From: Pelotomaculum sp. DTU098
GTDB taxonomy: Bacteria; Bacillota; Desulfotomaculia; Desulfotomaculales; Pelotomaculaceae
Direction of reading: 5' to 3'
DNA length: 47,658 nucleotides
Assembly: GCA_001512635.1 (NCBI GenBank)
Contig: LFSA01000065.1
Coordinates: 1 to 47,658, forward strand
Shown: positions 9,462 to 17,078 of the stretch, piece after piece
Layout: each line of letters begins with the position of its first letter
Numbering within the stretch: the stretch's first letter is position 1
The notes under the pieces: model-generated
Told to the model about the DNA's origin: nothing
What the model saw: only the letters and a program-made list of their open reading frames with translations
The model's database searches: none
Made by a program: the position numbers and the translations under genes

Positions 9462-11090
9462 TTACTCCACTGAAATAATTAAATGATAAACTGGCTGGCC
9501 GCCGTCCTGAACATCAAAATCCTGCCCCTTAAAAACACTTGCCATACTGTCAGCCAGTTCCAGAACCTCTTTGCGCTCCATGGCCTGTCCATAATACAAA
9601 GTTACCAGGCGGCCTTCACCTTCTACCAGATAAGTCAGGAGTTTCTCCAGTACCCCGGCTAGTTCCATGCCTGCGGCAACTATTTCTCCATCAGCAAGCC
9701 CCATAAAATGACCCTTTTTGACGGTCAGGCCATCATTACCGGTATAATCGCGCACAGCTGTGGTAATTTCACCCGTCCGGACAGAGGTCAACGCCCGCTC
9801 CATTTTGCGGGCCGTGGTTTCGAAGTCTTCCTCAGGAGCCAGGGCCAGGAGGGCGCTTAAGCCCTGAGGGATACTCCTGGATGGAATAACCAGGGTTTCT
9901 TTTCCGGACAGTCGGCCGGCCTGCTCTGCTGCCAGAATAATATTCTTATTATTTGGCAGAAGGATAACCCTTTTCGCCGGAACTTCGTCAATTCCCTTCA
10001 ACAAATCACCGGTACTGGGATTCAAGGTCTGACCCCCGTCAAGCACGACATCAGCACCGAGGCTTTTCATGATGGCCTTTAACCCTTCCCCGTACCCCAC
10101 GGAAAGGATGCCGAAGGGTCTGCTGGTGCTGGTCTGTTCTTCAACTTGAAGCCTTTCCTGTTGTTCCCTTTGTTGCTCCTCCATATTTGTGATTTTCAAG
10201 TCATACAATTTCCCGTATTTAAGGCAACACTCCAGGACAAGACCCGGGTGATTGGAATGGATGTGTACTTTCGCCAGGAGTTCATTTCCCACAACCATCA
10301 GGCAGTCCCCGTAGGGGATTAATTCCCTTTTAAGTTCAGAGAGGGGAAGGCCTTCACCTTTTAAGAGAAACTCAGTGCAATAGGTGAAATCCAAGGCTGT
10401 TACAGCCATCGTTAATTCCGGTTGTACTTTTGCATCAAGTAAATCCAGCCTGGAAACAGTTTCTTTGGCCAGGGGTGAAGCAGATTTGAGAGCCTGGAGA
10501 AACCCTTCCAGGATCACAACAAATCCCTTTCCCCCGGCGTCTACAACACCAGCCTGTTTCAAGGCCGGGAGGAGATCCGGAGTTTCCTGCAAGGCATTTA
10601 GGGCACTCCTTGAAATTGCCACCATCATCCTCAGCAGGTTTCTACTCCGCAGGGCAGCCGCTTCTTCCGCCGACTTTCTGACAACAGTGAGAATTGTACC
10701 TTCTACAGGTTTCATAACTGCCCTGTAGGCCATCTGCACTCCTTCTTGCAGGGCAAGTGAGATATCTGATGCGGTAGCCTTTTCTTTTGCTTGCAGGGTG
10801 CCGGCAAATCCCTGCAGCACCTGGGAAAGGATTACGCCTGAATTTCCCCTGGCGCCCATCAGGGCTCCCCTGGCTGCTGCCAGGGCAACATGGCCGATAT
10901 GGTTTGAGTCAGTTTCGAGTGCTTCTTTTAAGGATGCCTCTATGGTCTGGTACATATTAGTACCGGTATCGCCATCAGGAACCGGGAAAACGTTTAGGGC
11001 ATCGATCTCATTCTTCGCCTGGCCCAGCAAGTTTACTGCACCCCGAAGCATCATAAGCAAATCAGAACCATTAAAACTGTATACTGCCAC
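9462..11090 (-). CDS. fakA: Fatty acid kinase catalytic subunit FakA (DAK2 fusion, YloV)
   Basis: ATP-dependent kinase that phosphorylates fatty acids bound to FakB. The 542-aa length fits the family. The N-terminal Dak2 ATP-binding domain has FPVPDGDTGTNM (residues 36-47) and GARGNSGVILSQ, the metal/ATP motifs shared with dihydroxyacetone kinase; a middle domain and C-terminal FakB-binding domain follow. GTG at 11090 has GAGGT about six bases upstream. The next gene downstream encodes a DegV/FakB protein, making a two-gene fatty acid kinase operon. In Bacillus yloV lies elsewhere (near recG), so the placement beside rodZ is different. Confidence 0.92.
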   Translation of the reverse strand: MAVYSFNGSDLLMMLRGAVNLLGQAKNEIDALNVFPVPDGDTGTNMYQTIEASLKEALETDSNHIGHVALAAARGALMGARGNSGVILSQVLQGFAGTLQAKEKATASDISLALQEGVQMAYRAVMKPVEGTILTVVRKSAEEAAALRSRNLLRMMVAISRSALNALQETPDLLPALKQAGVVDAGGKGFVVILEGFLQALKSASPLAKETVSRLDLLDAKVQPELTMAVTALDFTYCTEFLLKGEGLPLSELKRELIPYGDCLMVVGNELLAKVHIHSNHPGLVLECCLKYGKLYDLKITNMEEQQREQQERLQVEEQTSTSRPFGILSVGYGEGLKAIMKSLGADVVLDGGQTLNPSTGDLLKGIDEVPAKRVILLPNNKNIILAAEQAGRLSGKETLVIPSRSIPQGLSALLALAPEEDFETTARKMERALTSVRTGEITTAVRDYTGNDGLTVKKGHFMGLADGEIVAAGMELAGVLEKLLTYLVEGEGRLVTLYYGQAMERKEVLELADSMASVFKGQDFDVQDGGQPVYHLIISVE

Positions 11091-11137
11091 AGGCTACCTC
11101 CATCTTTTTGTATTTTAAGCAATTAAACTAAAATTTA

Positions 11138-11152
11138 ACGTTTAAACGTCAA
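11138..11152 (-). promoter_or_regulatory. Palindrome overlapping possible -35 of fakA
   Basis: A perfect 12-bp palindrome ACGTTTAAACGT at 11138-11149 partly overlaps a minus-strand TTGACG (11147-11152), about 50 bases upstream of fakA. The -10 is not clear. A repressor operator is possible; it does not resemble the FapR site I know. Confidence 0.25.
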
Positions 11153-11218
11153 CTTCAGTGATTTCGACAGCGGAACTTCTTTTTCCTCCGGCAACCAGTC
11201 AATAGAGCGGGCTTCCGT

Positions 11219-11247
11219 AAAAAAAAACACCCCCTGCCCAAGGGGGT
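11219..11247 (-). terminator. Terminator of the 32-aa peptide gene
   Basis: On the minus strand a 7-bp stem ACCCCCT / AGGGGGT with a 5-base loop is followed by G and a T run of about nine. Its first base overlaps the peptide gene's stop codon, so it ends a very short transcript and insulates fakA downstream. Confidence 0.88.
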
Positions 11248-11345
11248 TAGTAAAGAAACAGTGGGACAAGGTACAATTCATATGGGGTATTCTCGTTATC
11301 CTGTTCATTCTCTTGCATTTCTTCCTGCAAAACCTGGTTATTCAT
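11247..11345 (-). CDS. 32-residue peptide of unknown function
   Basis: Short gene on the minus strand with a near-perfect Shine-Dalgarno (CAGGAGGC at 11358-11351) six bases before ATG 11345, and a stop codon that runs into a strong terminator. The product begins MNNQVLQEEMQENEQDNENT, an acidic Asn/Gln/Glu-rich half, and ends in a hydrophobic aromatic tail YELYLVPLFLY. There is no cysteine, no typical signal peptide and no modification enzyme nearby. A minus-strand CATATTATA at 11385-11377 would be a suitably placed -10 and resembles sporulation (sigma-E/K) -10 elements, but the region is very AT-rich. I do not recognise the family. The signals, not homology, support it being real. Confidence 0.68.
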   Translation of the reverse strand: MNNQVLQEEMQENEQDNENTPYELYLVPLFLY

Positions 11346-11534
11346 CTTTAGCCTCCTGTTTTTTTTCTATATCAGATATAATATGATTGGAAATAATATT
11401 TATGACATATTTTTATAACATTGTTTCTATAATATTTTTCCTTATTATTGTAACAATCAACCTGCACGCCAGCCTTTGACAATTTAAGTTATCGGTTGTA
11501 AATTTAATAAAACGAGAGAAAGGTGCAAGAGCCA

Positions 11535-12032
11535 ATGGCAAAGGAAAACTCCTTTGATATTGTTTCACAGGTTGATCTGCAGGAGGTCAACAACGCCGTT
11601 AACCAGGCTGTTAAAGAGCTTAAGAACCGCTTTGATTTTAAAGGAAGTAAAAGTGAGATTATCTATGATGGCAAGCAGATTACCCTGATTGGTGACGATG
11701 AATTCAAACTAAAGAACGTGATAGATATCCTTGAGGCCAAGCTGGTTAAACGGGGTATTAACCTGAAGTCCTTGAGATACGGTAAAATAGAGCCTGCCGC
11801 AAGGGATACCGTACGGCAGCGGGTTGATCTTATTCAGGGTCTGGACAGGGATACCGCCAAGGTCATTACCAAACTTGTCAAGGACAGTAAATTAAAAGTA
11901 CAGGCCAGTGTGCAGGGCGATCAGGTTAGAATAAGCGGCAAAAACCGCGATGACCTGCAGGAAATTATAAGGATCTTAAAAAACCATGATTTCGATAGAC
12001 CCCTGCAGTTTGTCAACTACCGGACAATCTAA
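11535..12032 (+). CDS. yajQ: YajQ/DUF520 family nucleotide-binding protein
   Basis: Small cytoplasmic protein with two ferredoxin-like folds; family members bind nucleotides such as cyclic di-GMP or GTP, and a role as a regulator is known for some proteobacterial members only. The 165-aa product starts with the family's conserved SFDIVSQVDLQEV stretch, has FDFKGSK around residue 36-42 and ends in the usual PLQFVNYR tail. ATG at 11535 is chosen over in-frame GTG 11523 because the family begins a few residues before SFDIVS and AAAGGTG lies at 11518-11524. It stands alone, between the minus-strand peptide gene and rimO. Confidence 0.92.
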   Translation: MAKENSFDIVSQVDLQEVNNAVNQAVKELKNRFDFKGSKSEIIYDGKQITLIGDDEFKLKNVIDILEAKLVKRGINLKSLRYGKIEPAARDTVRQRVDLIQGLDRDTAKVITKLVKDSKLKVQASVQGDQVRISGKNRDDLQEIIRILKNHDFDRPLQFVNYRTI

Positions 12033-12187
12033 GTGAAATGGTAAAATTAATGTGTCTGCCTGTCCGCCTCCAGCTTTAACCCAGGGCTTTTTAAGGAGGT
12101 GCCGGAGTAAAAACAGGTGGATCAGGAGCAGCGCAAAAAAGGCTAACACCGGGAACAACCTGTAACAGGGCAGCGCGGCGGCATACT

Positions 12188-12217
12188 TTGACTAAGTACA
12201 GGTATGCCCGTTATACT
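12188..12217 (+). promoter_or_regulatory. Sigma-A promoter of rimO
   Basis: TTGACT at 12188-12193 and TATACT at 12212-12217 with 18 bases between, about 30 bases before the rimO start. Confidence 0.6.
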
Positions 12218-12248
12218 TATAAGAATGACTAATAGAAAGGAAACATAT

Positions 12249-13574
12249 ATGGCTCTCAAAACAGGTCTCGTAAGCCTGGGTTGCCCGAAAAACCTTGTCG
12301 ATTCCGAGATAATGCTGGGGCTCCTTCAGGCTTCCGGGTTTGAAATTACTAACCGGGAGCAGGATGCCGAAGTTTTGATTGTCAATACCTGCTCCTTTAT
12401 TCAGGATGCCAAGGAAGAAGCAATCAAGACCATCCTGGAACTGGCACAGTATAAAAAAGAAGGTAGATGCCGGGCGCTACTTGTTACAGGCTGCCTAGCC
12501 CAGCGCTATCCCCAGGAAATGATGGCGGAGATGCCTGAAGTGGATGCCGTGCTGGGAACGGGTTCTATATCTGAAATCACCGGCGTAATCCATCGGGTTT
12601 TGAACGGGGAAAGGGTCTCCCTGGTAGGAGCGCCCGGTTATCTTCACACTGCCGGATTACCCAAACTCCAGGCTACGCCTTCCTATAGCGCCTACCTGAA
12701 AATTGCTGAGGGATGTGACAACCGCTGCACCTACTGCATTATCCCGCATCTCAGGGGTCCCTATAGAAGCAGGGAAACCGGCGATATCCTGGCTGAGGCA
12801 GCTGCTATGGCATCACGCGGTGTCAAGGAACTGAACCTGGTTGCCCAGGATACCACACGATACGGTATGGACCTGTACGGCAAGCCTTACCTGACCACCC
12901 TGCTCAGAGGCTTAAGCCGTCTGGAGGACGTGGTCTGGATCAGGTTGCTTTATACCTATCCAACCCTAATAAATGAAGAATTGATTCAGTACATGGCCGA
13001 AGAAAAGAGAATATGCCGCTATCTGGACATCCCCCTGCAGCATGCCTCCGCATCCGTTCTGCGGCGAATGAACCGGCGCGGCAGCGGGGAGGAGTCGGCC
13101 CGGCTCATTGAGGAAATACGCGCGGCCATCCCGGACATTACCCTCAGGACATCCTTTATTGTAGGTTTCCCCGGCGAGACCGAAGAAGATTTTGAGGAAC
13201 TCCTGGGGTTTATAGCCGGGGTCCAATTTGACCATGTTGGTATTTTTACCTATTCAAGGGAGGAGGGAACCCCCGGCGCTGAACTGCCGGACCAGGTACC
13301 TGAAGAAGTGAAGCTGGAAAGAAAAAACAGGGCTATGGCCTTACAGCAAAAGATTTCCCGGGAGAAAAACCGGCGCAAGTTGGGACAGGTCCTCGCGGTT
13401 CTGGTGGAAGGCCGCAACCCAAAGGGATATTACCATGGTAGAAGCGAAGGGGATGCTCCTGATGTTGACGGCAGGGTATATTTTAAATCAAAGGCCTCAA
13501 TAAACCCGGGTGAATTTGTAAATGTGCGGGTAACCTCCGCCCGCACCTATGATTTGATCGGAGAATTAGTTTGA
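12249..13574 (+). CDS. rimO: Ribosomal protein S12 methylthiotransferase RimO
   Basis: Radical SAM enzyme that adds a methylthio group to an aspartate of ribosomal protein S12. The 441-aa product has an N-terminal MTTase domain with cluster cysteines Cys12 (LGCPKN), Cys48 (NTCSF) and Cys82 (TGCLAQ), a radical-SAM triad CDNRCTYC (Cys156, 160, 163) and a C-terminal TRAM domain. LGCPKN and the CTYC form favour RimO over MiaB. ATG at 12249 is preferred, since AAAGG ends nine bases upstream and the family starts just before the first cysteine motif. The stop overlaps the pgsA start (ATGA). Confidence 0.95.
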   Translation: MALKTGLVSLGCPKNLVDSEIMLGLLQASGFEITNREQDAEVLIVNTCSFIQDAKEEAIKTILELAQYKKEGRCRALLVTGCLAQRYPQEMMAEMPEVDAVLGTGSISEITGVIHRVLNGERVSLVGAPGYLHTAGLPKLQATPSYSAYLKIAEGCDNRCTYCIIPHLRGPYRSRETGDILAEAAAMASRGVKELNLVAQDTTRYGMDLYGKPYLTTLLRGLSRLEDVVWIRLLYTYPTLINEELIQYMAEEKRICRYLDIPLQHASASVLRRMNRRGSGEESARLIEEIRAAIPDITLRTSFIVGFPGETEEDFEELLGFIAGVQFDHVGIFTYSREEGTPGAELPDQVPEEVKLERKNRAMALQQKISREKNRRKLGQVLAVLVEGRNPKGYYHGRSEGDAPDVDGRVYFKSKASINPGEFVNVRVTSARTYDLIGELV

Positions 13575-14119
13575 TGAACCTGCCTAACAGCTTGACCCTG
13601 GCAAGACTTCTTTTAATTCCGGTATTTTTAGTGCTGGTATCCCTTGAATCCCTTTATACTGATGCAATCGCTGCCGCTGTTTTCGTTCTGAGTGCGGCCA
13701 CTGACGGACTTGACGGGTATTATGCCAGAAAGAACAAGCAAGTAACCCTTCTGGGCAAATTTATGGATCCGCTGGTAGACAAGCTGCTAATCTCAGCCGC
13801 ACTTGTCGTCCTTGTTGAGCTGGGAAGACTGCCGGGATGGATTGCAGTGGTGATTATCAGCCGGGAATTTGCTGTAACCGGCTTAAGGTCCATCGCTGCT
13901 GCGGAAGGAGTGATCATCACTGCCAGCAAACTGGGTAAAATAAAAACAGTCACCCAGGTTATTGCCATTACAGCTTTATTCCTCAGAGATTATCCTTTCA
14001 GCTTGATCCACCTGCCCTTTGCTTCCATCGCCATGGCTGTGGCCCTGCTTTTTACCCTCTGGTCCGGTCTTGACTACTTTATGAAGGCCTGGAAGTTTTT
14101 AAAAAAAGACGGCTATTAG
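13574..14119 (+). CDS. pgsA: CDP-diacylglycerol-glycerol-3-phosphate 3-phosphatidyltransferase
   Basis: Membrane enzyme making phosphatidylglycerol-phosphate, the committed step to anionic phospholipids. The 181-aa protein opens with the usual NLPNSLTLARL and carries the CDP-alcohol phosphotransferase signature DGLDGYYAR...GKFMDP..DK (residues 41-66 or so) with all catalytic aspartates. Four to six membrane segments are predicted. ATG at 13574 overlaps the rimO stop by one base; GGAG at 13559-13562 serves it. Position upstream of cinA-recA matches Bacillus, except that the FtsH-like pair has been inserted. Confidence 0.93.
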   Translation: MNLPNSLTLARLLLIPVFLVLVSLESLYTDAIAAAVFVLSAATDGLDGYYARKNKQVTLLGKFMDPLVDKLLISAALVVLVELGRLPGWIAVVIISREFAVTGLRSIAAAEGVIITASKLGKIKTVTQVIAITALFLRDYPFSLIHLPFASIAMAVALLFTLWSGLDYFMKAWKFLKKDGY

Positions 14120-14283
14120 GAACACTGCACCCTTAACCGTTACCCTATTGCCAGGCTTGAATAGAACCCTCAGCTTTTAGCTCACATTAGAGATCTGTTA
14201 CCCAGTAATTCACTGGGAAATGGAACACCTTTTTGTGTTATAATGATGAAACGTGATTGCACTTTTGCAGGGGGAGATCGCTT

Positions 14284-14859
14284 ATGCAGTGGCAGGGCTT
14301 AAAAATTCCCATAATCATTGTTTCCCTGCTGACCGGCCTGGCGCTCATCTTTGGTGTGCAATGGCTATACCAAAAGTACAACTACCAGGAACCGCTAACA
14401 GCCGCCCTGAGTCAAAATGAAGCAATAGACTCTTTTCAAATAAAGAACGAGGGGCGTCAACTTCAAATCCATATCTCGGTTCACTACGATCAAAACCTGA
14501 TGCAGGCCTATAAGGAAATAAATAAAGAGCTTAGCCGCATCCTGGGTCGGAAAAGCTTTCAAATCATCCTGGAAGACAATCCCGATGATGTTTTAAACCA
14601 GGTTTGGTATAACGCCCAATACGCGGTTTACCAGGCTGCCTTCCAGGGGAGTTTCCAGGATATGGCCCGGGCTGTTAACAGAGAAGCCCAGGCTTTTGGC
14701 GTGGCTGCCCAGATTAATCTTGACCAGGAAAAAATCTATATTCGATTAAAACACCAGGGGCATAACTTCGATGAAATCATTCCCTTGACTGGCCGGCAGG
14801 TTTCTGGTACAGCTCAACTGCCCACTGCCGGAGGTGAAAGCAGTGTTCAAGGAAATTAG
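14284..14859 (+). CDS. Membrane-anchored protein of unknown function, partner of FtsH-like protease
   Basis: 191-aa protein with one N-terminal membrane segment (residues about 7-25, IPIIIVSLLTGLALIFG) followed by a soluble, mainly charged domain of about 160 residues, probably outside the membrane if oriented N-in. I do not recognise a family. GGGGGAG at 14270-14276 serves ATG 14284; a TATAAT at 14239-14244 lies 40 bases upstream and a CCCAGT/ACTGGG inverted repeat sits at 14201-14217. Its 3' end overlaps the FtsH-like gene by 17 bases, so the two are translationally coupled and probably act together, for example as a substrate adaptor or sensor. That role is inference. Confidence 0.8.
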   Translation: MQWQGLKIPIIIVSLLTGLALIFGVQWLYQKYNYQEPLTAALSQNEAIDSFQIKNEGRQLQIHISVHYDQNLMQAYKEINKELSRILGRKSFQIILEDNPDDVLNQVWYNAQYAVYQAAFQGSFQDMARAVNREAQAFGVAAQINLDQEKIYIRLKHQGHNFDEIIPLTGRQVSGTAQLPTAGGESSVQGN

Positions 14860-16315
14860 CATAGGTTTCGGTCTGGCAATAATCATATCTCTGTTCGTGA
14901 TGGGTTATGATGTTACCCCCTTTATCTTTTTGATTGCCGCCGGCGTCGGCCTTTTTTACCTGGCCAGGGCAAGGGGCCTGGTCAGCACAAAGAGCTTTAA
15001 AAATCACAGCGGAACAGGGCGGTACGAGATATCATTCCGGGATATCGGTGGTCAGGAATCTGCTATTCAAGAGCTGAGGGAAGCCCTGGATTTTATCAAA
15101 TATCACCAGGATATTAAAAAACTTGGCATCCGGCCGCTAAAGGGCATTCTTCTCACAGGACCACCGGGGACAGGAAAAACTCTCATGGCAAAGGCTGCAG
15201 CAAGCTATACTGACGCAGCTTTTATAGCAGCCTCGGGAAGTGAGTTTATCGAGATGTATGCCGGCGTGGGTGCCCAACGGGTCAGAAAACTTTTCCAAAC
15301 AGCCAGGGAAAGCGCCTTGCGCCAGAAAAAATCAAATGCCATCATCTTCATTGACGAAATTGAAATTCTTGGTGGTAAGCGCGGTCAAACCACCAGCCAC
15401 CTGGAATATGACCAGACCCTGAACCAGCTGCTGGTGGAAATGGACGGCCTGCGGGTGGACGATGATGTCAGGATTCTGCTGGTAGCAGCCACAAACAGGG
15501 CCGACATGCTCGACCCGGCTCTTCTGAGACCCGGCCGTTTTGACCGGAGGGTTAAAGTGGATTTACCGGATAAAGAAGGGAGAAAGGTTATTTTACAGCT
15601 GCATACCCGGAATAAACCCCTGGCTAAGGATGTCAATCTTGATCTCATTGCCAAAGAAACATTCGGTATGTCAGGGGCCCACCTGGAAAGCCTGGCCAAC
15701 GAGGCAGCCATTCTGGCCATGCGGGAAGGCTGCAAGGAAATTTCCCAGCATCATTTTAACGAGTCAATTGATAAAGTTATGATGGGTAGCAAATTGGATA
15801 GGCGGCCTTCAGAAATGGAGATGAAAAGGGTGGCCGTACATGAAATCGGTCACGCCCTGATCAGTGAAAAAGTCCGGGCCGGCTCTGTATCCACCCTGAC
15901 CATCACTCCCAGGGGAGAGGCCCTGGGCTATATGCGCCAGACACCGGAAGACGACACCTACCTTTACACCAAAGACTACCTGGAGGATCAGATCTCCGTC
16001 ATGCTGGCCGGGGCTGTTGCCGAGGAGATAATCCTGGGCAACCGCAGCACGGGTTCAGCCAATGACATTGAACAAGCGGTACGGGCTGCGGAAACCATTT
16101 TGCGCTCCGGCATGTCCGAACTGGGCATTGTCTGCCTGGAAAGCCTGCCCCAGGAATTAAAACACCGTACTATTTCAGGCATTATCAGGGAACAGGAGGA
16201 GCAGGTAAGAGAATACTTAACCGCCTTAAAAGATGTCTTTGATGATATTCTTACTGTTTTACTGGAAAAAGAGAGAATCACCGGTGAAGAATTCCGCTCC
16301 TTTATCCCCAAATAA
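14843..16315 (+). CDS. FtsH-like membrane AAA+ zinc protease (short form)
   Basis: ATP-dependent membrane metalloprotease. The 490-aa product has two closely spaced N-terminal hydrophobic segments (about residues 6-20 and 26-41), Walker A GPPGTGKT (106-113), Walker B IIFIDEIE, the second region of homology NRADMLDPALLRPGRFDRR, and an M41 peptidase domain with HEIGH (333-337) and the third zinc ligand Asp408 in GSANDIE. It is shorter than classical FtsH (over 600 aa) and lacks the large extracytoplasmic loop between membrane segments. GTG at 14843 is chosen because GAGGTG is seven bases upstream. All catalytic residues are kept, so it should be active. Standard housekeeping ftsH is expected elsewhere, so I leave the symbol blank. 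Confidence 0.9.
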   Translation: MFKEISIGFGLAIIISLFVMGYDVTPFIFLIAAGVGLFYLARARGLVSTKSFKNHSGTGRYEISFRDIGGQESAIQELREALDFIKYHQDIKKLGIRPLKGILLTGPPGTGKTLMAKAAASYTDAAFIAASGSEFIEMYAGVGAQRVRKLFQTARESALRQKKSNAIIFIDEIEILGGKRGQTTSHLEYDQTLNQLLVEMDGLRVDDDVRILLVAATNRADMLDPALLRPGRFDRRVKVDLPDKEGRKVILQLHTRNKPLAKDVNLDLIAKETFGMSGAHLESLANEAAILAMREGCKEISQHHFNESIDKVMMGSKLDRRPSEMEMKRVAVHEIGHALISEKVRAGSVSTLTITPRGEALGYMRQTPEDDTYLYTKDYLEDQISVMLAGAVAEEIILGNRSTGSANDIEQAVRAAETILRSGMSELGIVCLESLPQELKHRTISGIIREQEEQVREYLTALKDVFDDILTVLLEKERITGEEFRSFIPK

Positions 16316-16336
16316 TAACCGGGGTTATAACAGTAA

Positions 16337-16386
16337 CCGCCGCGAGCCTGGTTCTGCCAGCCAGCTCTCGGCGGCTCATTTGTTTT
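16337..16386 (+). terminator. Probable terminator after FtsH-like gene
   Basis: CCGCCG (16337-16342) pairs with CGGCGG (16369-16374), with further partial pairing inside, followed by a T-rich tail CATTTGTTTT. Confidence 0.6.
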
Positions 16387-16464
16387 AGACTGGAATTTTC
16401 AATAATAAAACCTGTACTATAAGCTTAAAGATATGATAGAATATAGATTTGGGGTGTGATCTAA

Positions 16465-16986
16465 ATGAAGAAAAACCCGGCCTGCCCCGGCCTTGAGTTG
16501 CCGGTAGAAGCAGTGGGCAGACTATTAAAGGAATCCGGGCTGTCCATCAGTGTAGCGGAGTCCTGTACTGGTGGCCTCATAGCAGCCAGACTGACGGATG
16601 TTCCCGGCAGTTCAGAATATTTTACAGGTGGTGTGGTTGCTTATAGCAACGCGCTTAAAAAATCGCTTCTGGGCGTACCCCCGTCTATTCTTAACCTGTA
16701 CGGAGCTGTTAGTGAAGAAACAGCTGTCGCCATGGCCAGGGGGATCCGTGAGCTGACAGGCTCCCACCTGGGTCTAGCCGTTACGGGCATTGCCGGTCCG
16801 GGCGGGGGTACTCCCGCCAAGCCAAGGGGCCTGGTCTATATTTCCCTGGCTTACGACGACGGCATAATTTGCAGGGAATACCGCTTTCCCGGAGAGCGGG
16901 CAGCTGTCAGGCAAAGTACTGTTAATACAGCTATAAACCTGGTAAAACAATTCCTGCTAACCAGGCTGCAGGAGCCTGGTTTTTAA
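16465..16986 (+). CDS. CinA C-terminal domain protein (nicotinamide-nucleotide amidohydrolase, PncC-like)
   Basis: Stand-alone CinA C-terminal domain (PncC family), which deamidates nicotinamide mononucleotide in NAD recycling in characterised members. The 173-aa product has the family motifs AESCTGG near residue 30, VPGSS.YF.GG, YSN..K...LGV and TGIAGPGGG. The N-terminal MoaB/MogA-like half of full CinA is absent, although many Bacillales encode the full two-domain protein at this spot before recA. ATG at 16465 is the likely start; upstream GGGGTGTGAT is a modest Shine-Dalgarno site. A DEAD-box helicase gene separates it from recA. Confidence 0.88.
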   Translation: MKKNPACPGLELPVEAVGRLLKESGLSISVAESCTGGLIAARLTDVPGSSEYFTGGVVAYSNALKKSLLGVPPSILNLYGAVSEETAVAMARGIRELTGSHLGLAVTGIAGPGGGTPAKPRGLVYISLAYDDGIICREYRFPGERAAVRQSTVNTAINLVKQFLLTRLQEPGF

Positions 16987-17078
16987 ACCCGGCTTAATAA
17001 TTGTGGTTTTCTCTCTATTTTTATTATTAACATTAACATTTAACAGCTGCAGGACCTATGAAATAAGGAGTTTGATAA

